In this document: in pieces, positions 58,443 to 64,000 of the stretch
Layout of the letters: every line of letters starts with the position of its first letter
How positions within the stretch are numbered: position 1 is the stretch's first letter
NCBI GenBank assembly: GCA_025617745.1
Contig: CM046870.1
Span: forward strand, 6,759,618-6,823,617
Direction of reading: 5' to 3'
Source of the DNA: Heliocidaris erythrogramma
Taxonomy: Eukaryota > Echinodermata > Echinoidea > Camarodonta > Echinometridae
Length of the DNA: 64,000 bases
Program-made: the position numbers and the translations under genes
Notes under the pieces: generated by a model
What the model was told of the DNA's origin: nothing
Databases searched by the model: none
What the model saw: the letters and a program-made list of their open reading frames with translations, nothing else

Positions 58443-59067
58443 CCCGAAAAGGGCCAGAAAAGGAATTCACCCCCCCCCCCCCCCCCGAGATCTTGACCGC
58501 CGACCGTACCGAAAATCGGCACGCACGTCGTCCACAACGTAATCTACAAAACTGTATAGTTAAATGCGCTGAAAAAATTTCCCATTAATTATGCAACTTT
58601 ATGCATGAAATGGAAAATTTTGCTCTAAATTATTAAATAAAGCTAAAAAAAGCTGATTTTTGGTCTAGACACTCTTTCCAGTATTCTTAGCAAATATACT
58701 TTGGTATCAATAATGATTTCATATGTATTTTATTGTTTTTTGAATGAAATTTGTCAGGGCCACTTTCGCGAACATAAACAGCAAATGTAAAAATATTCAT
58801 AGATTTCTGAATTTTGGCTGAAAACACATTTTGTGTTGAATTATACATGAAATCACGTTTTTGAGCAATTTTTTGTCTGACGTGCAAGTGCGAAATGTTG
58901 TAACTTCGGAACTGCATGCCCAGACATCGCGAATTTGGTCTCAAAAGAAGCGTGAGATTCGAAAGAAAAAAGTCATGAAACGCCGCGGCGACTGCTTTGC
59001 ACGTTGCGGACATATCGCGAGAAACGTTGGGGGGGGGGGTGGATTCCACCCCTCGGCCCTTTTAGGG
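58443..59067. mobile_element. piggyBac-like non-autonomous element bounded by TTAA
   Basis: TTAA flanks both ends (58,439-58,442 and 59,068-59,071). The terminal repeats are CCCGAAAAGGGCC on the left and GGCCCTTTTAGGG on the right, each followed inward by a C or G homopolymer (C run of about 17 near 58,470; G run near 59,031). No transposase. It ends about 140 bp upstream of the exon 58,051-58,300 acceptor. Confidence 0.65.
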
Positions 59068-59284
59068 TTAACTGAAAGGTTTTTCACGAGTCACCAACTT
59101 ATAGAATGACCTCCCATAAGAAATCATCACAGAACTAGTGTAACAAACTTTATTTACAGGATTAGGCAATTGTATTTCAGAGAGTGAATAGTATGAGGAA
59201 GCTTTAATACCAAACCATAACTTTCTTAATAAATAAGTTTATTTTTTCTTGGTACACTACAAATCATGAAACATCACTCATCTT

Positions 59285-59475
59285 TTTACAGTAAAATGTT
59301 ACATAGGAAACACACTTATTTTTGTTGTCTCACCATCAGAAATTAAAAAAAAAAATAATGTTTAATTTTTACAATAAAATTTTTTAATGTTTAATTTTTA
59401 CAATAAAATGATACATAGGAAACACTTATTTTTGTTGTATCACCAAGAGAATTTTTTTTAAAAAATAATGTTTCG
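59285..59475. repeat. local tandem duplication, about 110-bp period
   Basis: TACATAGGAAACAC, ACTTATTTTTGTTGT and AATAATGTTT recur in order at 59,298 and 59,411. Confidence 0.65.
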
Positions 59476-59764
59476 TCAATAAAATTGAAGAATAAACTTG
59501 TGTGAATGTGTCCAAGTACGTATCTTTCACAAAATTTCTTTTAACGATGATGTTCACTTTAGTTTACGTTCGTAACATTTGGTGTCAGCTTCCCGACGTT
59601 TGTTTGTTTTGAAGAACCCGATTTGATACTTGTAATAAAGAAAAGTTTAAAATAACATACTAGATTTGTTAAATCCGATGCAAAAAGTACATAAGCAATA
59701 TTTCTGTCCCTAAATTTTTTGCAAAATTTATAGAGCAAAAACAAAATAATTGTTTATTTTTTGT

Positions 59765-61100
59765 GTCAGGTGTTATTATTATTATTATTATTACTTATAA
59801 AGCGCTTTTCCCATTAGGCTCAAAGCGCTTACAATAAATTAAATCATCTACAAACTATAAACTATCGAAAAGATGTGTTTTTAATGCCTTTCTGAAAATT
59901 ATTACTGATGAAGACTTTCTAATAGAAATTGGCAAATCATTCCAGTATTTTGAAGCTGACAAAGTAAACGTTCTATCACCAGCTAATGTTCGAGTTACTG
60001 AATATGTGAGGCGGAGAGGGTCACTGGCGGACCTTAGTAATCTAGTGGGCTTGTATAAACTCAGACAGTTAATTAAATACTCTGGAGCCTGGTTATTAAG
60101 TATTTTGTAGACAAACAAGAGAAATTTGAAAATTATTCTTTGCTTCAAAGGAAGCCAATGTAGTGAGTTCAAGAGTGGTTGAGAAGGGTGGTCTCAAGAA
60201 ACCTGTAAAATTAATCGTGCTGCCCAATTTTGTAATCGTTGAATACGAATCAACTGATTAGAGGGAATCGTAGAAAGGAGTCCATTGCAGTAATCAATAC
60301 GAGATAAAACTAGAGAACGGACAGCATTGTGACAAGCAGACTGATCGATGAACCTTCTGATTCTAGAAATGCTCCTTAAATAAAAAGTAACTGTTTTACA
60401 GATGTAAGAGATATGATGTGACATCGACATACACGGATCAAACATAACACCAAGGTTTCTTATTGTTTCTGAAGGTCTTATGAGTGTGCCACCAACATCT
60501 AACTGAACATTTGGAAGACTGCGCAGGTTGTAAGCAGAAGCAGCAACAAAAAATTCAGTCTTTGAATCATTCAATTTTAACTTATTCACCACCATCCACT
60601 CTCTTATATCTGATATACAATTCTGAAGTGTAACAAGTGCATTATCAAGAGCTTCAGGAGTCTTAGGATCAAAAGAAATATATAATTGTATTTCATCAGC
60701 ATAAAGGTGATAATTAATACCATGATATCGAATGATGTCACCAACAGGGAGAGTATATATTGAATATGCTATGGGTCCCACTATTGACCCCTGCGGGAGT
60801 CCAAATTCTAGAGTTGTGGGATTTGACAATGTGCTGCCAATGTCAACTTGTGAAGACCATCCAGACAGGTATGATTTGAACCATGATGAAACTGTTGACC
60901 TAACACCTATTCTATTGAATAAACGAGATATGAAAATGTGATGATCTATTGTATCAAATGCTGCTGATAAATCTAACAGCACTACAAACACTACATTATT
61001 TGCTTCAGGAGTCTTAGGATCAAAAGAAATATATAATTGTATGTCATCAGCATAAAGGTGATAGTTATGAACGCAAACATGGCTCTTACTTTCGCCCAAC
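59765..61100 (-). mobile_element. 5'-truncated chimeric CR1/Jockey-like LINE
   Basis: The minus-strand frame at 61,099-60,194 has reverse-transcriptase motifs in order: DLSAAFDTIDH, GLPQGSIVGP, and the catalytic box as YADE instead of YADD, then WMVVNKLKLNDSKTE and LGVMFD. A single in-frame TGA (60,194-60,196) separates it from the C-terminal part at 60,172-59,855 (LHWLPLKQRI, SKYWNDLP), typical of CR1/Jockey LINEs. The 3' end has AGCGCTTTATAAGTAATAAT with an (ATA)n tail. The endonuclease domain is absent. The first about 30 codons are a misplaced duplicate of the catalytic segment. It is not active as it stands. Confidence 0.85.
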
Positions 61101-61104
61101 AGTT

Positions 61105-62445
61105 CGTGGGAAGAATTTAATAGGGTGGAAATAAAAAGTGCATGTGATAGCCAAGTTACAGTTTTGGTTTGGACATTTGTCTCCTCAAGCAGGCGCTGGT
61201 TTGAACGACTTGTTCTTTTGTGTCAGCATGTTATGTACGTAAGATGACCTCGCGGCGATGCAGTATGGTGTCAATGTTATGAACCTAATAATTCACAAGA
61301 AAAGTAAGCTTTATGTAATTGTATGACTTCGAGACTGATGGGAAAATTTCTGTTCATGATTTAAATGACATTGGAATTTGTCAGATTTCTTAAATGCATG
61401 TATCCCTTTTTTCACTTTCCACTTTTCATTACGTCCATAACCCTGACATGAAAGTTTGCATAATATTTAAAGGAGAATTAACCTCAAACAATAAAGACGA
61501 TAGTGTTCAAAGGTGTTATTTATTCCTACTTGTTAGACTATATGGCTTCGCGTCAAAATATACGAGATCGATACGAATCAAGATTTTCTGAGCAAAATTT
61601 ATCATCTGCTAGCAATATGTATCGTCTGCTAGCAATACATGGGGGCTGCCATTTTTTTTATGTGTACAAGAAGATTTTCTTAATCCAAATGCCCAATTGC
61701 CTTTTTCAAAATTAAAAACCCATTTGAGATTTAAAATATAGAATAGATATGTCAATTTATTTTTAAACTGAAGATTTCCTTATATATTTCTGTTGAAAAT
61801 CGATATTCGCTTAATATAAATCTATTTTCTAGATACTGTGACGCAATGGACGGAGCAAATTAATTCAAATTTTATGGATGCTTCTTCCCTGAGCATCTAT
61901 AGCGGCAAACTATGCATTCACCTGCTTTCGGATAATGGGACTTGAAAAGTCAGAATGCATGCTGCATATATTATGCTCTGCTCTGTTTGGCAAACCCAAG
62001 AAAATAGATTTTTGTTAAGCAAAACCAGACAATTTAAAAGTATCATTATAAAGATTTAATTTTTATAAATCATGTAAACACCCACTTTATATTTTTCGTC
62101 ACATATGGGATTTTAGGTAATGAAGAAAATCAATTTAGGTCTTGGATTCAAAATATCTTCCTGACCGGAACATTTCTCAATGGTTCATGTACAAATCCAA
62201 ATCAGCAAGAAAATGGCAGCCCCCATGTAAATGAGTAGTAGACGATACCGGGTGTTGGAATATCTTTATTATACCCTTTTCTGATATCTTATTGGAAAAT
62301 GATTTAGGCCAATAAGTAGGAATATACTACACCTTTCAATATAAGTAAATTTGTACTCAGGGGTTAATTCTCCTTTAATAGCATAACATTGGGTACTTGA
62401 GAGCAGCGTACCTTTACTGATTAAAATGTTTTTTTTATCATATCA
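61105..62445. other. no gene recognised
   Basis: AT-rich sequence with short open frames only. Upstream exons of the proline-rich gene were looked for here and not recognised. Confidence 0.4.
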
Positions 62446-62454
62446 TTAAAGAGC

Positions 62455-63130
62455 TTTCCTGGTGTACTGGATTATTCTCTTTCTGCTAAGACAGTTTTTG
62501 AAGTAATTTGTTCCATGGTTTGGGACGAGGAAGAAACATTGTCTGGTACAGCAACAAATCTTACATTCATAACTCGGTGTCAGTTTTGGGTTTTGCCATA
62601 TCATAAAACTGTGTTGCAACATTAATGTCTCTTTGTTCACATGAATTGAAGGCCTACCTGGGGGGCGTTTCATGAAAGGACTTGTCAGATATTTTATCCG
62701 ACAAATTTGCTCTCAGCCAATCAGATGCAAGGATTTCAGTAGCTTATAACAGTTGTCGGATAAAATATCCGACAACTTCCTTTCATGAAACGCTCCCCTG
62801 GAGTGTATTGGATTATCCTCTTTCAGTTGAGACTACTTTAGAAGTAATTTGTTCCTAGGTTTGGAACGTGGAAGAATGTTTGAGTGGTAGAGAGTGAAAT
62901 CTTACGTTCATAACTCGGTGTCAGTATTGGGTTTCGTCATATCTTCACTGCATTCACATATTTTTGGGAGGGCAGTTTGATATTGATTATTTTTGAGGTA
63001 CATTTTAATAAAAAATTCATGTTATTTTCCACAAGTGAAATTAACCAAGTGATAAAAGTGCATACGCCTGACACTGAGTTATGAACATAAGATTTTGGGA
63101 ATGGTGAACTTTGGTGATTTGTTGCTGATT
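62455..63130. repeat. local repeat in three copies, one inverted
   Basis: GAAGTAATTTGTTCC, AATCTTACATTCATAACTCG and GTGTCAGT at 62,500-62,590 recur at 62,840-62,942. The last words appear inverted (CTGACACTGAGTTATGAACA) at about 63,071-63,092. A MITE (62,658-62,801) separates the first two. Confidence 0.65.
62658..62801. mobile_element. palindromic GTTTCAT-ended MITE, copy 4
   Basis: The left end GGGGGGCGTTTCATGAAAGG and right end CTTTCATGAAACGCTCCCC are inverted. The stem is TTGTCAGATATTTTATCCGA paired with TCGGATAAAATATCCGACAA. The centre has CTCAGCCAATCAGATGCAAG and CAGTAGCTTATAACAG. Confidence 0.85.
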
Positions 63131-63664
63131 GTTGATGAAAGCTGGAGGTCCAGCACTTTAGGTGTCTGTAATGCCATGTTTGAACATCAACTTCATAACA
63201 CTTTCCCTGTCTCTCAGTGAGTTTGAAATTTTACCTCATATGTAACACTAGTGTACCCTAGATCAGAGCCATGCACACATGCAAAAGTAACATCTAAATC
63301 TACAGGAATCTCATAAAGGAAGATGCAGAATGGAATATAAGTTTTGAAAAGAGGCATACTGAAGCTTTTCATCTTGCACTCATCAGATGAAACTGCAAGA
63401 ATGAACAGCCTCTTTTCAAAGCTTTTCTCCGATTCTGTAGAATATAATTTTGTTACACTTTAAAGAGAATGTTGGAGTTTTGGGAAAGGTAAAAAATAAT
63501 TTGTGAGCTTTCTCATTCTTTTTATATTAGTTAGCAAGATTATCATGGTAGAAATGTCTCTTGAAAAAGATTGCTCTTCAAGTGCCCTCACATCCAAAAT
63601 ATGACAAGAAAACAGCTGAAATGTTTGGGCCGAACATTTGTCTGTAGTCCCATAGACACATTTA

Positions 63665-63843
63665 CCTGGGGGATGTTTCATAAAGCTGTTCGTAAGTTAC
63701 GAATGACTTTACGCACGACTGGTGATATCTTCTTGTGCTAAATGATTGAGAATCTGATTACTATATCACCTATAAGGACATGTTCCAGTCGTTCGTAAAG
63801 TCATGTGTAACTTTACGAACAGCTTTATGAAACACCCCCCTGG
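63665..63843. mobile_element. palindromic GTTTCAT-ended MITE, copy 5 (divergent)
   Basis: Ends are CCTGGGGGATGTTTCATAAAG and CTTTATGAAACACCCCCCTGG. The stem is GTTCGTAAGTTACGAATGAC on the left and its mirror on the right, unrelated to the stems of the other copies. The centre shares only an AATGATTGAGAATCTGATT-like word. Confidence 0.75.
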
Positions 63844-64000
63844 TCCTTTGGATAGGATGTACATTCCTAAGTCATCATGTGCTTAATAATTACTATACAC
63901 ACAATTTTTTTGCAAACAATGTACATGTAAGTAAATGAAGAAGCTTAATGGAAGGAATTTTAATTTTTAAACAAATTTTTAGGCTTTTACTCCCAGTGTT

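Noticed and set aside
62446..62673. Frame with YECKICCC, like a zinc-finger start
   Set aside because: No histidine ligands at finger spacing, and the related copy at 62,840 lacks the cysteines.

Overview
The window looks like nuclear DNA of an animal, most likely a marine invertebrate deuterostome such as an echinoderm. This is inferred from style, not from a marker gene. The signs are AT-rich sequence, two genes with many short exons and GT-AG introns, a tRNA-derived SINE that shares its 3' tail with CR1-like LINE ends, and very many short inverted-repeat DNA transposons (MITEs). No bacterial or organellar genes, rRNA, CRISPR array or operon structure were seen.

Layout. Bases 1 to about 30,800 hold no gene I can support. 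They carry microsatellites, a degenerate minisatellite (about 7,890-8,470), SINE copies, foldback elements, a 254-bp palindromic array (18,222-18,475) and a non-autonomous hAT-like element with an 8-bp target-site duplication (29,703-30,436).

Bases 30,878-45,498 hold a complete plus-strand gene of eleven coding exons. The exons join in phase to 431 codons plus a stop. The protein is a long coiled coil followed by a C-terminal alpha/beta domain. A kinetochore-type protein is a low-confidence guess. Its introns are packed with transposons, including a hAT-like shell in intron 1 with two internally tandem-repeated elements nested inside it.

Bases 50,748-58,300 hold the last eight coding exons (558 residues) of a minus-strand gene whose 5' end lies upstream. 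The protein is proline-rich, charged and probably disordered, and I cannot name it. The two genes are convergent. Between them lie more MITEs, a fragment of a LINE endonuclease-like domain, and two decayed tandem copies of the second gene's terminal exon.

Bases 59,765-61,100 are a 5'-truncated, chimeric CR1/Jockey-like LINE on the minus strand. The remainder holds MITEs and a three-copy local repeat.

No multi-gene system is visible. The most unusual signals are structural. (1) Two MITE families have copies whose paired arms agree with each other but differ between copies. (2) A perfect 34-bp-arm palindrome sits at the 5' end of what looks like a truncated retroelement inserted in another MITE. 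(3) A LINE carries a duplicated catalytic segment in which one copy reads YADD and the other YADE. (4) A coding terminal exon has been tandemly amplified into its own downstream region.
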